This document shows positions 63,974 to 64,000 of a stretch of DNA of 64,000 nucleotides, one piece after another (within the stretch, counting starts at the first letter, position 1; each line of letters opens with the position of its first letter). The stretch is taken from assembly GCA_033063855.1 (NCBI GenBank), contig CP093830.1:10044854-10108853 (forward strand), written 5' to 3'. The translations under genes and the position numbers were made by a program. The stretch is from Smittia aterrima. Lineage: Eukaryota; Arthropoda; Insecta; Diptera; Chironomidae. The notes below the pieces were generated by a model. It did not search any database, was not told the origin of the DNA, and worked only from the letters and a program-made list of their open reading frames with translations.

Positions 63974-64000
63974 GTGAGACAGAAAAAGTTTGATTGAGTT

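Overview
The window looks like a nuclear contig from an insect, most likely a dipteran, possibly a nematoceran such as a midge. All recognisable proteins are animal proteins whose best-known relatives are in flies: a Dbp80/DDX19 helicase, Spred, Milton/TRAK, Rrp12 and an insect ABCH-type half transporter. The genes have GT-AG introns, most only about 45-70 bp long inside coding regions, set in AT-rich DNA that nevertheless keeps plenty of CpG (TCGA, TTCGAA). The species cannot be fixed from the sequence alone. No bacterial genes, CRISPR arrays, tRNA or rRNA genes, or intact transposons were recognised.

Layout, left to right. (1) 864-2515 (+): complete five-exon Dbp80/DDX19-type mRNA export helicase. 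(2) 3140-32404 (+): a large gene for a Ser-rich coiled-coil protein, possibly the quick-to-court family. It has a proposed 20-codon first exon, a 17.4-kb intron, a 5.2-kb intron, and two candidate C-termini: a short one ending at 28429 and a long one made by splicing from an in-phase donor inside the last exon to an exon at 31658-32404. (3) 37117-39069 (+): complete seven-exon Spred (EVH1 plus Sprouty domain), preceded by about 4.7 kb of noncoding DNA that holds an unusual cluster of short repeats. (4) 40536-43075 (-): Milton/TRAK mitochondrial-kinesin adaptor, convergent with Spred, whose visible start omits the N-terminal part known from relatives. (5) 44383-48574 (-): complete four-exon Rrp12 ribosome-export factor. 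(6) 50064 to past the right edge (+): ABCH-type ABC half transporter, divergent from Rrp12, with a 9.6-kb first intron and nine exons in the window; its 3' end lies outside.

All gene models were rebuilt by hand from splice motifs and reading-frame phase. In every gene the exon phases add up to one open frame, which is the main support for the structures. The genes do not form a functional pathway; they are a typical mix of housekeeping genes (helicase, Rrp12) and regulatory or cell-biological genes (Spred, Milton, coiled-coil protein, transporter). More than half of the window is intronic or intergenic. The short open frames in it (mostly under 110 codons, often without ATG, overlapping on both strands) are not convincing genes. 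I found no clear novel multi-gene system. The items most worth checking are the alternative C-terminus and SxIP motifs of the coiled-coil protein, a second possible first exon of the transporter, the N-terminally short Milton, and the decamer repeat cluster upstream of Spred.
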